DNA from: Phoebastria nigripes
Lineage: Eukaryota > Chordata > Aves > Procellariiformes > Diomedeidae
Assembly (NCBI GenBank): GCA_035582835.1
Contig: JAYKAV010001000.1
Span: 3,326,856-3,390,855, forward strand
Length of the DNA: 64,000 bases
Direction of reading: 5' to 3'
In this document: positions 44,963 through 59,900 of the stretch, in pieces
Layout: the number at the start of each line of letters is the position of its first letter
Position numbering within the stretch: position 1 is the stretch's first letter
The notes under the pieces: generated by a model
What the model was told of the DNA's origin: nothing
Database searches by the model: none
What the model saw: the letters and a program-made list of their open reading frames with translations, nothing else
Position numbers and translations under genes: made by a program

Positions 44963-47900
44963 AAATAATGAATCATTTATAAGATTTCTTTTTTCATACC
45001 ATGAAGGCAACTTTGTCTTTTATTAGCAGAATTCTTGTTGATACAACACTGAAGAAATTGGATTACGCCAACTAAGCATTTCTTGGAGGCCTTAACACTA
45101 ATAAGCTCGTTTCTGAGAGTTTCATTTTTCTTACATAACCTATATATGAAAGCATAGGTGACCAAACCTGCAACTAGAAGGTTTAGCCTGTGTACTTGGG
45201 AGAGGAAGGCCTGAATAATAGCATGATATTAATGCCGCAAAGATGCTGTCTGTGGAGATGGCTGCAGCGGTTACTTAAGGACAATGGGAATTGGGATGTC
45301 TTGTTCTTTATTGCAGCCTAGGGGCATGCATTCTTCTTGCTTTAACAAGAAACTTCCATCTATTATTCTTCAACTCCCTTCATAACATACGCTACCCATC
45401 TCCAGATGCTCGATTACTCTCTGCATGTTTCTGTCCTTACAGAAATGTATGCGTCTCCCTGTTAGCTTGGTAGAAAATCCAGAGCAGCCGATGGGTGGTA
45501 TTTCTGTGTTGCAATCCAGGTCCTACATTGCTTTGTGGCCTGTCTGTGCAAATTTATATTTAGGGTCCTTAGGGTCAATATGAGGACTTATGCTGCATAA
45601 GGTGGCATAAATGTTTATATTACTATTTTATCTTCCAGTTGATAGAACAGAAGACAGAACTGTAGGAAAAATGTGTAGATGAAGTCTCCTTGGGAGTTGG
45701 AAGTAGGCAACCTAATATTCTTTCCCCTCCTGTCCCTGAACTGCCCCGCTTAATCTTCACGCCCAGCAAGAAAAATGTTCTCAGCTTNTTACAAATTTGG
45801 GGTTTCTCTGGGTACTCATCAGTTAGGAGCTGGTGACTTGGAAAGAGCTGAAGTTACATATGCATCGCCCATCATTGTCGGCTGTAATTGCAGATGGTTA
45901 GTCTTTCTGAAAATGACTTTGGTGGCGAAGAGGTGACGCACTACTATATCAGAAGGCAGCAATCGGAATGACTTATGTGAGATCCCATGAAATCTGCTAT
46001 TATGATGTCTGTAGCAGTCATTACTTGATTTCCTTTCATGAAAGCAAATATTAAAGGTGAAACAAAGAAATGTATTTATNTAAACATTACTTCTTTAAAT
46101 TGTTGGAGAGAATGACTAGGAATTCTAAATGTGATTGTCAAAGTCCTCTTCTCATTCACAAAAGGAGTAGTATGGACAGCAGTACCGAAAGCTTCATAAC
46201 TGTTGCACAAATATGAGTTGTCATATATTTATGCATTATTAACTCACTGTCTTCAGGAATTGGAGTCTGTGCTAGCAATATTAACAAGGAAAGGTTTCTA
46301 CCAGAAAGTGCTCACTACAAGAAAATTCTTTCTCAAGTTTTACTCTCCCCACTGTTTCTCTGCTGCCACTAGCATTGTCACCATCATCTCTGCTGTTTTG
46401 TTCACAAACTATGGATCACTTTTTGACTCCTTTCCCAATATCTGGATTGTGCCCAAATCTTGAGGTGGTAATCAGAGGGACTGCTGTTTTTATCTAGTAG
46501 ATTCTCTGACACCCAAGATGATGATTATTGGATTAAACACAGTATCATAATGATTTAATTTATGTCTCTCAGACTCACTAAGTGATAATGTTCGGTTTGG
46601 ATTTGAATGACCAGGAAATGATTGTCTTTCCGAATCAACTTCTTTCAACTCCCTAAGGGGTTGACAAAAATAACATTAAACTTCTGGCAGGAATTGTTCA
46701 GATTCATATTTTAAAGTCAATAGTTTGGTTGTAGCGAACAAAATCTGAGATGTGGGATCAGCAAATTGAAGTAAATTCTCAGATTATTTTGGATTTTATT
46801 ATTGAAATGCAAATGCATTCTTAATATCAGCTGAATATAAATCAGGAGGTATGTTTAGAGGTTATTAACAACAGTTAAATCTTTTATGAGAAACTGCACA
46901 TCTTTGATTTGTGGCTACCGAAAAGGCAAAATACGTATACAGCCTGGCTAATCTTCACTAAGCAGCCCTAGTGTTTCATCTATGAGAAATTGGAACCCAA
47001 TCAAATATTCTGTTTATGCAGTCTATGTTATTTAATGAACTACTAACTCTAGGGTTATTTGATCTTTGACAGTTTGGGGGCAGGGATGGGAGGTAAAGTT
47101 GCATCCTCACTGGCAAAATCCACATTAATTTCAGAGTTTTTAACTGATAGAAGTGTAGGGTCAAGTCTGTTGTATAGCAACGCATTCACTAAATTGTGTA
47201 TGATTGCTAGTCCAGTTCTTACAGTAAAAACAATTGTAAGTAAAGAAATGTGAATTCAATTTTAACTTCAGTCTTTCATGTTCTGAAAGAGTCTGCAATG
47301 ACTAATAATGAAACAGAAACCTAAATCTGCAATTTTTGGATTGCCAAATAACTTTCCATGTACTCACTGGACAAGAGAACCCTCACTTTTACCCCTTTAA
47401 AAGCCCTCAGCTCTGTTTGACTGGGTCTTTAAGCATAAAATGAAAAAATTTCCCCATCTCTCCTTAAAACCGTTCCATTGAGCTCAGGAGCAAGTCCAGG
47501 ATGGGACAGAATGTGTACAGCTCTAGGGTTATCTTGAAGTTGTGACTTAAACTAGAAGCACATTGTTGATATAAGAATATTTATATGCTGTACTAGCATG
47601 CAATTTTTTTTATGGACACTGTAATATTGATGATGGCAAAGTTTGGATTTTTGTTCCTTAGATATAAGGAAAAAGTCTTCATGTAGACCAATTAAATATA
47701 TCTATAAGAGTACTGTTAATCCAGAACAACTTCACCCGCACATTGATGAGCTTGCATCTATGTGTCCCTGAGCGTTCAGCTGCCCAGCTACCAATGTGCC
47801 ATGTCTGTGCTATAGATTTGTGTTAGTGCAGCCCCCTGAGCATATACACCTCCTCTTTTGATACCTAAGATATATTATGGTCATATAAATCAGTCAAAAG

Positions 47901-50900
47901 TATAAGGTATATTTATTAAAAAATCGTTATATCCTCACTTTACATTCATCATTGTATGTAGCGGACGCTTTGAATGACGGTTATTTGAAACAAACAAAAT
48001 TTGTCTTATCAGATTATCTAGTTATGTAGCAATCTGGGATAATTCATTGCAAGCAGAAAAGCCACATAATGGTATATATAATGGGGAAAGTTTTCTGTTT
48101 ATTGGAAAAAAAATCAAATTAGCAGCTTCAGAAATAGCCCTGAGTCAGACAGCTAGCTCTATTATTATGTTACTCAGAAGCTAATGTATTATGAACAAGT
48201 GCCAAATATTTCTGTGTAATGCAGAGGAGATTAAATGGAAGCTTCTATTTTTGAGATCCGCTTTGTAGCGCACATGTAATCAACAGAAAGTCCTAGATAA
48301 CAAGTAGTACACAGATAGCCCTGCTAATTATGTATAATTATGTAAATGGTTATAATCTGAGCATTGTACTTATCTGAGGGATTAAGAATACATACAAATC
48401 AACAGAAAAGTTTTGAAAATGAATTTACAAAAAGTCAATTATAAGTTTATTTTTAAACGATGATGTGGGAGCATAACTCAGCTATGTAGTTTTGTTTAAA
48501 GTCACATTCCTAGCATGAGGAAGGAGAAAACTCCCTGACAGGGCTAGAATGCATATCAGGTTTTGAATCTGGTCAAGTAACTTGCACAGTACTTGGTTGT
48601 CAGAGATGACAAAAATTGTGAGTTTCTGAATATGTTTTTGTGCAATCCTTGGCTAGTTCAGTATGGTTGTATACTTTCTGTGTTATTTCTTTACTGGAAA
48701 GGTCAGCGTGTAGGGTTGCAGAGCTGGACATGGTTAAGAGTAGTTTCTCCAGTTAATACATTGCAGTGGCAGCTCCAAAACTATTGTGCATTCAAATATT
48801 CTCATTTCTGAGACAAATGCCAAAATTGATTTCAAAGATCTCTGTGTTCTAGGAAAGTTCAGATCTAGTTAGCACCATCCTTAGCATTGTCGATGTAGGT
48901 ATTTAAACTGATTTGCTTTATTTTGAAATAGGATTTGGCATGCACTTCTTACTGTTTAGGACTTCAACAGAAGTGTCTAGGATGAATTTCACAGGAATGG
49001 GCTTATTTAAAATATTCTCATCCAAAGCAAGTAGATGGCCTAATTCTGAGAGAGAGAAAGCTGCAGCAAGAGTTGACTCACCCAAAATTGACCTACTGTC
49101 TTTCTAATTCTGTGCTTGTGGAGCCAGGGCATAGAAGACATCAGGGAATTTACGCTTCTAGCACGGACTTACAGGCTCTGAATATATTTATGTTTTCTGA
49201 ATAGTTATTAATTGTTTAGTTTTGGGTATGTGAAAATGTTGCTGAATTTACAGTTCATTGTTTAAGCTTTTGTGGGTAGCAGTAGTTACTATCTTGCACA
49301 TTTTAAAGCACCCATTGAAGGCTCCAAAGAACTCACTTAACTTAGTGTTAGCATTTTAGTTCCATATGGCACTGTCTGTAGAAGAGGATCCCACTCCGCA
49401 ACAGTCTCTGAAAATCAGAATGGATTGTTGTGGCCACTGGAGGAAGCAATAATTAAGGCCCTGGGAGAAGGAAGGGTACACTTCACAGCTACCTGGCAGA
49501 GAAGCAAGTGTGTTAGCACATTCTTGATTTGAAGAGAACCCTAAAGGCAATTACTGCTACCTCATTAAAAGGATTAAAAACACCTTCTCTAATACTTTGA
49601 ACTTTTTCTATGTTGGCTCTGCAGCCTTTCTGAAAGTGGTTGAACAAGAAACCAAGTTTTGTTTTGGTTTGCTTTTGTAAGAGTACCATTTTAAAAAAAC
49701 CCTGCTTCTAAACCAGAAACAAACTGTCTCTTCAATAGGTGTTTGCTGCTAATTCTTAAGAAGTAAAACTTAGAGACACCTTGTTCCTATTGGCTTTCAA
49801 ATATTTACATTCTATTTAAAAAAATACTTGTGAGCCTAAGCAAGTTCAGTTAGGGAGCCTTTGAAAGAATTTTCCCAAGATGTATTTAATTTACTGGGAA
49901 AATATTTTCCATTATGCTACCAAATAAGTTGTTCTTCTGTGAAGAACATTTTTCATAGATAAAGACAGTTCTTTATGGATTAAATCTTAAAACTTTCACG
50001 TAGGCAAATTCAGTTTTGGTTTTAATGATGAAGTGGCTTCAGTTTAGCTTTTTAAGTTTGGAAATTCAAAACACAACATATTAAATGATGAAGTGGTAGT
50101 AAATACAAGATGATAATTCTGCTATTTCTAAACATTTTGATTTTGAAAGATGAAAGTTCTGGAGTTCTTCCTTCTACCACATAATCTCAATATTAGATAT
50201 TACTTCACCCTCAATATGCATTTACACTGTTTTCTTTAAGCAGTACTCATTTGAGGAATCACTAGCTCATTTGAGTGATACATAAGAATTGCATAATTCT
50301 GTCCCTATGAAATTTTGTAAAGGCCAATATACATTTGAATTTGGCTCTAAAATTCTTACCAAATGGTTGAATAAAGTTGATATTTATTACCAGTCTGTTC
50401 ATGACTAGGGAATACTCATGTGATCACTATGCGGTGGGATTCTGGTGTGTTTCTAAAGTATGCCAGAATTTATCCATAGCATCCTACTGGGAGCTAAATA
50501 GTGTGTGATAGAACAGAACATGCCTTAGAGGAGCTTATGAGTTAACATGAAATTAATGCAATGAGAAATGGTAACAGGCAGAAGAGGAGGATCTGAGGAA
50601 AGTCAGAGGTCACAGAAATTAAAAATTAGTGCTAAGGAACTTCTTTATACCCATTTCAAGTACTTTGCTTAGGCAAAGAGGGTGTTATTTATTGATCAAA
50701 GTTTAGGAGGGTTTTTGCTTCCTCTCTGAACGTAGTAGTTCTAGAGTGTGTTTCTTGAGCTATTCTCATACTGAATGAATCTTTGTTTCTGCTTATGAGG
50801 CTTTATTTATAAAGGACCACTAATAAAGATGCATATTCTGAAAATAAGGCTTTTTCTGTAACCACCTCTTACTCATTTGTTTGGGGTTCTGGGAGGAGTT

Positions 50901-53900
50901 CCATTTCCTATGTCTCCCAGGAAGCCCCTACACTTGTCCCAGCACATCTGTAAAAGGGTGTGATGATCTTTTTTAGACACTGATAATATCTGACATTTAA
51001 CTGGCTCATTGAAATTCTCCAGGGAATTTCCAAATGGTGATATACTCCCTTAGCTGCCTAGTTATCTTAACACAATGTCTGAGTTTTATCGCTCCTGTCA
51101 TTGAGACAGCTACTGTGGTGTCAAGCCAAGAAGGACCATCTGGGATAATTTTGCAGATAAGTTCCAGTGGTTTGCTTAAAGACTTGTGTCGACCTTAATG
51201 CAACATTCTTTGTTTAAGCTGTGAAGCACTGTGTAGAGGTATTTGCATCTGAACTTGTTGTTTCCTCTTCTGTTTAACATACTCTATTATTTTAAGTTCA
51301 AACTGCTTGTGACATTGATTCCTCCCTTGTGACAGCTATACTATTACAAACGGGAAGTTTGCCTCTTGTGTGGTTCCTATTTACTAGCATAATTTCCTTC
51401 TCAAGAGGACTGTACACACTGAACATATTCTCTAGATGTGTCTCCTGTCATCAGTCCTGTGCTTGAATTGTTCATTATCATGTCTCTAACTCTTGTCTTA
51501 TATAACTGATGGGGTTGTTCAGATTGTTTCTAAACAAAGTTCAGAACTTCATATATTGTGGCAGTCACACTTAGTGAAGTATGGATTTTCTCCAGTGGTA
51601 ATGTTTGGCTAAATAATGCTGCTGTTACATGGATTAAATTTACATAACATATTGTCTTCGAAGGTTTTTTCATTAATTTGGTGACAAGACACAGTAGTTA
51701 ATAGATCAAACCACAGCTACACTGAAGATGGAATTTCAGTCTCTGAAATGCTAAGACAACAGCTGCAATCCCGTGGGACAATGTAGACCACAAAGTCCTG
51801 GATAAAGTTTTTTCATTTAAGTGGTTCTGGCTTAGAAACATGCTTCCGGGGCAGATTAAAACCAGGCACTGAACATCTTTGGGAACTTCTGCAAAATCTT
51901 CTTAAGAGAAAAAGTTGTCTTATTGTTGGAATTACATATATAATCTGGATATCAGCTTCAGCCCAAGAAAACCCAGGCAGCACCAAATAATTTTATTTTG
52001 AAAAAAAAAAAAAAAAAAAAAAATTATATTTTTTAAGTAAAGGTGTCTCAAACATCTGATTTCACAAGAAAGAGACATGACAAAGATTTTATTAAATACA
52101 CTTTGGACTTTACTAATTTGTATATAGAAAGTATTCAGACACTATAATGGTAGGTGAAAACATAAGCAGATATGCTGATAGGTCCTAAGCAAATCATAGT
52201 TGTTCAGTTGTTTCAGGATCTGGCCCAGCAAAGATTGCAAACCATTGTGGAAATCAGAACTTTGAGTTTTACAGCCAAATCAATCTGATATTCTTAATTT
52301 TCATCTAAGGCTAAGGGTCCTTCTGAATGCTGATTTTTCTGGTGGTATCAGCATTTTGTATTTAATTTGTGTGTAAGTGTATGCCCAAATCTGCCATCTC
52401 TTTTTTGGTAACTTCTATGCTTTCCTTTCCTGGTTTCTGTGTAGCAATGAAAACACTGTTACACGGCCTAACCTCCAGATCTTTTTCCTTAGCAACAGCT
52501 GGAAAATATGTTCTCCAAGAAGTACTAGGCAAAACAATAACCCCAAAAGGGCTCCAGCTAAAAGGAATGTAGAAGTTTACAGCTACAAGCATGTTTTCAA
52601 ATACAATCTAAGTAGGAGGCTACCAAGTGTTGCTTTTTGAGTGGTGCTATGACTTTTCTCAGACATTTCACAGACGTAAAATTCCATTGGAGGAGGAGGA
52701 TGTCTGGTCTGACTGCAAATCTCCTGAAATATGGAAAGGAAAAGATAGACTACAGGGGGAGAGAAAAGGAGTTATCTTCTAGTCTGTACTAGCAAACTAA
52801 ACTGGACTAGGGCACAGATTCATGTGCTGGCCCTTAGTCATCCATGCTGTTTAATTGTTAGCATGCTCCCTAAGGCAGTTCTGGCCTGCCGGTGAGCACT
52901 CCCCCAGGCAGTGTAAAGGCATGGCTGGGGGGTAGCACAGTCCTCCTGGACTTGAGGAGGGGGTGTGTGTGCAAAAGATGGGCGTTCAGCCCTCCCAGAC
53001 GTAGGCTGGTCTGTGTACCGCTTGTCCTCAGGGTCAGAGACTAGGTTCTGGCTAATCTTATTTACTTGTATATATGTAGCCACAGAGCCCAAGAGGGGAA
53101 GAAAGGATTATGAAGATCCTAAAAGAGAAATAAAAAGAAGCTAGAGAGAGAAGAAAGGTATGAACAAAGAAAACTTTTTCTATTCCTTTTTTTTATTATT
53201 ATTTAGAGAGACCAAGAACCTCTGAAGTGGTTAGGAATTATGTTTACTGTCTGTTCCTTATAGATTAATTTAAAATGACTTGACCGTTTGTTGTGCTTGT
53301 TTTGTTTAAGGACTGCAAGTGCTTGCCTATACTGAAAAGCTAAATCATGAGGTCTCTTTACTTGGCTCCCTCAAGATTAAAGGTACCATGAATTAGTGGT
53401 CAGGATAAGATATTTCAGCCTAAAAAGATTAAGCTCTTTTTCCTACCAAAGCACCTGCGTAAATATAGACAAATCCAGAATCAACAGAAGATATAAATGT
53501 TATATAATGTGACTCAGAAAAAGCACAGATGTCAGATCATCAGTGAAGATGTTAATTTCAACTACTTTTTGTCTTTCATATAGATAAAAGTGCCATTACT
53601 ACTGAAGTCAGAAATTGCCTGCTTTCCCCTTCTTATTATTTATTATATATTTTCAGTTCAGTTATGAGTAGCTGTAGAAATTTTTCATATGTGAAAGTGC
53701 AGGTATGTTTATGCTACAATCCTGTTACTTTTATTCTGTGGCACTTGTAGACCATAAATATAGTCAGTATTCTACTCCTTTGCAACTCTCAGCCCATTAT
53801 CTGAGTTCCAAAGTGAAACATTTCAAAGATGCTATAAATAATTTTCTGGAACTAAATATGAATGAAGATTAATTAAACACCAAGGCTTGGCATGGACACC

Positions 53901-56900
53901 TCGTTCTCTAAGCACTCTTCTTTTGATTGCATTACAATGTGAAACTATCAAGAAAAAAATTATAGGACAGATCCTGATACTTTATTTAAAAGATATGGCA
54001 TTTGTAAGAAGATTTGATATTTGGGAAGGGGGGAATAGCTGCAATTTAAAAGGAGTGGTACTACCTGTTTCTGACTACAGTTTGGCAACAAGTCTAAAAG
54101 AACTAGAAGCTCCCATGGAAATACATTGGGAACCTGAGTGCATAACCCTCTTAAACTAATAGGCTAGGATCCTCAAGGGAGGAGAGGGGCCTGGAAGGAG
54201 TGAACTGTAATCCAATTTTTATAGATTTGTGTACTACAGTTATCTCTGTGGTGTCTGAGTACATTCCTGGAAGCTACTGCTTTTCTGTCAGCTAGTAAGT
54301 GTCAAGAATCTGTCTTCAAAATAAAATGTAGGCCTAAACCTTGTTCTCCAAATGATATAAATATGGAGTATTTTCAGTGACACCACCCAGTCTATGTAGA
54401 GGAGGGAAGAATCCACTCTGTGACATCTCTTCCATATGTCAGTATAACACTGGACTTTTTTTTTTATTCACATGCTTGGTATCTCATTTCAGTAACTGAT
54501 ATGAAATTCAAGTAAAGTGGAAGAGAAGGTAGTAGCCATGCGTATATCTATGGGCAAGCAGGCTTGTCAGCCTGTTACCCTGGTACAGTTCTGAAAAGTC
54601 CTCGGTAGCAAACCAAAAAGCAAGACCAGAAAGTCTACTACTTGCATTGTTGTCTGTTTTAGTGTGCTTAACTGTTGTTGCAAAGCAGATCAAGGAATTT
54701 AGATTCCTCACGTACTTCTAGGTTGCAAAATTCATTTGATACCTTCTCCTGCCTTTGACACCAGATAGGGTCTGAAAAGGGCTTGACCATCTGTGTTTGT
54801 GTTGGCTTGGTCTTTGCATGTCTAGTGGGTAAGTCCCACAAGTATTTCTCTGTGAATAGTACTTAAGAGTCTTAGCTGATGCATTTTTGTATGTTCCATT
54901 GTCTCTTCACGTGACAAATGCACTGAAAGCTTTTAACATGTCCCACATATTTCCATCTCTTGTTTTAGGGAAGTATAAAATAGGATGGGGTTAAACTCTC
55001 TAGTGTATCTGATGTTGTTGAGCATTCTTTGAACTTAGTAGTAATTCCTCACAGCATTTATGTATAAAGATGCTCTAGAAATGTTTGTGCCTTATGTAGA
55101 ATTTCAGCTTTCCTATCTATATATTGCATTTTAGAGACATGTAATGTAAACAGTTTTCCTGGTGACAAAAATACTTTCTCTTGAAGTCTCTGGGACATGT
55201 TTCTACTTGTGATACAGCCACATTTTACCACTCTGATGTGGTAAATATGTCTGGTAACTGTAAGATTCCTTGCATGCAAAATGGTTGCAACAGCTGGGAC
55301 AGGGAAGGGGGACAAGCTTTGTTAGAGAGTAGTTTTGAGGAAGAAAGAAATTTGTGCCTCGAGTCTTATTAATGAAGGAGTTTTCCTGACTAAACACTTA
55401 GTGGCACTTCAGGATAAGACTTCTGCACATGAGAAGAATGGGCATCCTTAATCTTCAAGGACAGGAACCTGGCTTGTATTTTGATCAGGGGGGATACAAG
55501 TTGATAAGCGCATTTAAGAAAGTGAAAGAAAAATAAATTTTAAAACCATAATTTTTAATTATCAAAATACTTAGTACTAAAATGGACCATAACTTTACTT
55601 CTTGCATATTGCAAGTTCCTAATAAAGCAAATTAGGCCAAATTACTCAAGAAGGAAGTTGAAATGTAAATGAGAATCTCGCACTACCTTGCCGTATGCTT
55701 GAATATATTGAAAATGCATATTAGTTTCTTGACGTGCTATTGAGTCCTCACAGGTCAACTTCACACTGACTTCTATGAAATCTAGAATTTAGATTTGTAT
55801 GTGTACAAGCTGCAGACACAAATAAACTATGTTTGTTTAGACAGTGTCAAGTAATTTTCCCAAGAAATGTAAAGATTATATGTCTTTCCAGGAAATTCCT
55901 GTTAAGTAATAGTCTCTTTTTGAATTTAATCTTCAAGAACTGGAACACTGTTACATAGTACTATATTGTTATAGGGACAAAATGGTGGGCTATTGAAGCA
56001 GTTTTAAAATGTAAATACAGCTTTTCTTTTATGTCTAGATCTCTCTCTCAAAGATATCTGATTTGTGTTACAAAAATAAAACTACAAGAAGTAACTTATG
56101 TTTATTAAAAAAAAAAAAAGAAAAACAGAATTGGAACCATATGTTTAGAACTAAGTTATTACTGCTTTCACAAATGGTTTGTTGTACAGCTTTTTCAGAA
56201 TTATCCCAGATAAGTATTTTGTTGATGACAAGCTGGAATTAAATTAGGATAATACACCCTGCATTATTAAAAATATAAAGTAAAATAAACAAAAGTATCT
56301 TTCTGGCTAAAGGCTGGTTGTCACCTTAAAGAATTTTTGGTTTAGGTTATTAAAGCACTCAATAATGATTGGCTGCCCTTGGGAGACATTTGTTAATATT
56401 TTATTCCATGTAAACATCTGGATTCAATTTAGTCAAAGAACATTGTGAGTGAAAACTGGCCTCTCTCCAATGCACTGCAATAGGTGTCTGGAGGTTTGAA
56501 TACTTCATTTGCATTACTCTTCAGAGATAAAATTTACCATCAATCCAACTAACTGAGAGCCAGTAAGTGCCCTTTAACACTAAGTATCTTAAGAAAAAAT
56601 AGAAAATTAAATTCCTGTTCATGTGCAGAATGCTGCTGCAGTGTAATAATCATAGGATTTGTAATAGAGGTATACAAAAACATTTCAGGAATCACTTTGC
56701 AAAGATATAGCAGTAAAATAATTTGTAATCCTGGGTAGTGGGAATTTTCACTCTGAATTGGTTTTTGTTATTTGCCATTTGATGTCGTAACAGAAATATG
56801 ACAAGCTGCTTTGCTAGCCTTTGGCAAACTTCCAAATTCATTTACTCTTGGAGGAAATAAATTGGACCTTTATGACCAAATCAGAAGTACCAAGCATCTC

Positions 56901-59900
56901 CCTTTGAGGTACTGAGTACTACATGAAACAGCAACACAGTCATGAATCCATGAAGAAAATATCCCTTGATGATCATAATATTTATGGTTTTGTCTATGAG
57001 CATTAGTAATCATGAAGGACATCAATATTGTTGATTAGTTAGTGAACAAATTTAATTCCTTACCACTATAATGTAGCTGTAACTTCAAAGTGATGGGCTT
57101 TCTTGATTGAATTTAAGTTGCACGGTCAAGTCGTGTTCATTTTGCAATTTATAAACAACATGAGAAGTTGTTCCCATATGTAATAAAAGCCTTTTGGGGA
57201 GTAAGGAGATGGGGAGAGGTCTAGCTGAACATATGCACTCCAGCCCATATTAAGCTTCTCTGGCTTTGAGCATAAACCACGGTAGTCAATTTTCTATCCT
57301 GATTCCTTGCAATTTTGTAGTCCTTTGTGTCAAGGAAATCAAATAATTGCATTTCAGTTTGTAAAATTATGCTATGCCAGTATCTTACAGGTTATAAAGA
57401 TTAATTTTGTAAAGTTTTCTGATTGTGGAAAGTGTTACCTAAGGCTTAATTAAGCACTGTTACATCCTCATAAGGTATGCAGTTAGTATTATGCAGCTGC
57501 TTAGACTTAGACAGAGCAGATTGGGCACAAATCCTGCATGCTTTATCCTACTTTCCCTAGGTTTTGGGACTTCAGTATTGGGGCATGAATCAGTTGCCAA
57601 AATATAAATGTCCATTGCGATGGTGATGATCTAAGATACTTCACTTCTACTCTGGCTGCCCATCCATAAGGGAACAGATATCCTTTGTTCTCTGTTATAT
57701 CTAAATACATTTTTAAAATAATTTGAAGCAGTATATGTTTCACAATCATTCTAAATATTAAATGCTATAGATGTGATCCTAAGACCCTATACCCTAACTA
57801 TCCCAGAAGGCCAGAGGGATTCTTCAGAGCCAGCTAGTGAATCAGGCCAACCTCTGATATATTTGCTCAGGTGTGCTATCTCAATTTCACTTAAAGTTCC
57901 AATGTTAGGGGAAACTGTAGAAATATTTACTAACTGGCAGGAAAGAGAAAATATAAAAATAATAATGCTCAGAAATCAAACAGTAAATATTAATGCAAAG
58001 GGCTCCATATTATGTTTTTTTACAGTATCTTTAAAAATTGTGTGGTATAGCAATATGGGTGTGCAGAACATGGATACAGGATCCATTCCATGTGCATCAA
58101 CTATGTGAATATTGCTTGTCGTGGATCTTATGAGGGTTTTTCTTTGACATTTTGTTTACAAAAATAATCAGTCCAGATTTTTGAAGCATAGAAATACATT
58201 CACTTTTTGAGTGTCCCTCTGCAATTTTCCTTGGCTTGATAGAAAACATAGCCATCAAAGGCCAGCGGAAAGGTTGTTCTTGGCCTCCTTCCCAGTTTGT
58301 AGTAGGTGAAGGTCCATGTGACATTGGTATTCAGATCCCTGTAGGGGGATGTGGGTGGATACGTGGACTATATAAACCATAATAAATCACTTGTTTCAAA
58401 CATAGTTGATCCTTTTTCTTGGCATCTAAATGATTGAGTTTGTGCTGTATTTACTTTGTCTCTTCCTAAATGTTGTATTGAAAAGGAACAGATTCTTCCC
58501 TGCCCACTTCCTCCTATGACTCCTTTGAATTCATTTCAGTATTTTTATTTCTAAGCCTTTTTGAGGTTATTCAGAGGTATAAGGGACTAAGGTTCCAAAG
58601 TGGTGTGGTGAGCTGGGCAAGACCAGAGATCCATTTTAACAGTATTGTGTCAAAAAGGCTGATACCTGTGTGCCCTCAGATATTTAGTTAAAAAATAAGA
58701 ACAGGCCAATTCAAAACAGTGCGTTCTTTCTCTATTAGTAGCTCTTAAAAGAACGAACAAACAAAAAAAACGACAACAAAACCAAACTGAAACTACCAAA
58801 ATATCCCCTTTCTGTGCTCTCGTTTTGGTTGTTCTTACTAGTTGGGTCATTATGGAGTTTCAGGTTTTAGATTGTCCTTCAGGCAACTATTAATAATATT
58901 GGTACTGGCAATATTTCAGAGGTAAAAGTAGTTTATTTTCAAGTTTTATGCATAGGTTGTAATTTTTTTCTTATTGAATTGCAGAGATTCCCCCAAGGTA
59001 TCTTAAAGTGTTTCAGATGAAAGCCCTTTTTTCAATAATTTTCCCATGATTATATTATATAAGAGCTCCATCAATTGTATCAATCAGCATCCATAGCAAA
59101 AGTCTAAAATACTGGACATGCCACTAACCTCTTATTTCCCAAAAGTTAAGAGTAGAAAATAAGACTGCAAACAAGCACCAAATATGAGCTGAAGAAAACA
59201 ACACCAACTGCTACAATAAGTGAGATTTGCATGTGACGGGCTAAGACTGGCAATACCACATTTTTGTTTTTTGTTTGTTTGNTTGGNTTTTTTTGGTTTT
59301 TTGTTTTTTTTGGTTTTTTTTAAATCATCTTTTGGTGAGACAGAAAATCAGGAGGGCTGGTTGATGTTCTTGAACCACTACACATAACAGTGGAAGTGAC
59401 AACCTTTCTGATTATTTCCTTGGGTATAAATGAAAGCAGAATAAATAGACAGATTCTTTGCGAGTCAGGTCATTTCCAGCTATAGTCTTGCTTCCCTGTA
59501 TTTTGTAAAGGTACTTGAATTCATCTGTTCAGGGGATTGCCCTACTTATGCAAGTACTTGTTATGGAAAGACAACACTTGTGTTTACACTGGTAGTGACT
59601 TTCAACAAAGGTCAGATGCTTCCATGCAAGCTATAGGTTTTTTTTATGCAAGGAGTTTGCAGGAGGTCTCTAACTCTTGTCACTGTTAACTAGTAGCCTT
59701 AGCTATCTGCCAGGGGCTGAATATCTTGACCCATTTGGGGTTAAACTCTTTGGAGAATCATACAAAACAAACAAAGAATTTTGTTGCCTATAGACAGACT
59801 GAGGAGCTAGCTGGATTAGTTCTCACTTCCTTCTCAGTACACAAGCCACTGCCATTTTCAGTTTTTATGGAACTTCCTGATTCCAGCACTCCCTCCCTGA

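Noticed and set aside
50023..50095. Direct repeat AATGATGAAGTGG with about 60-bp spacing
   Set aside because: Only 13 bp and AT-rich; chance recurrence is likely in this composition.
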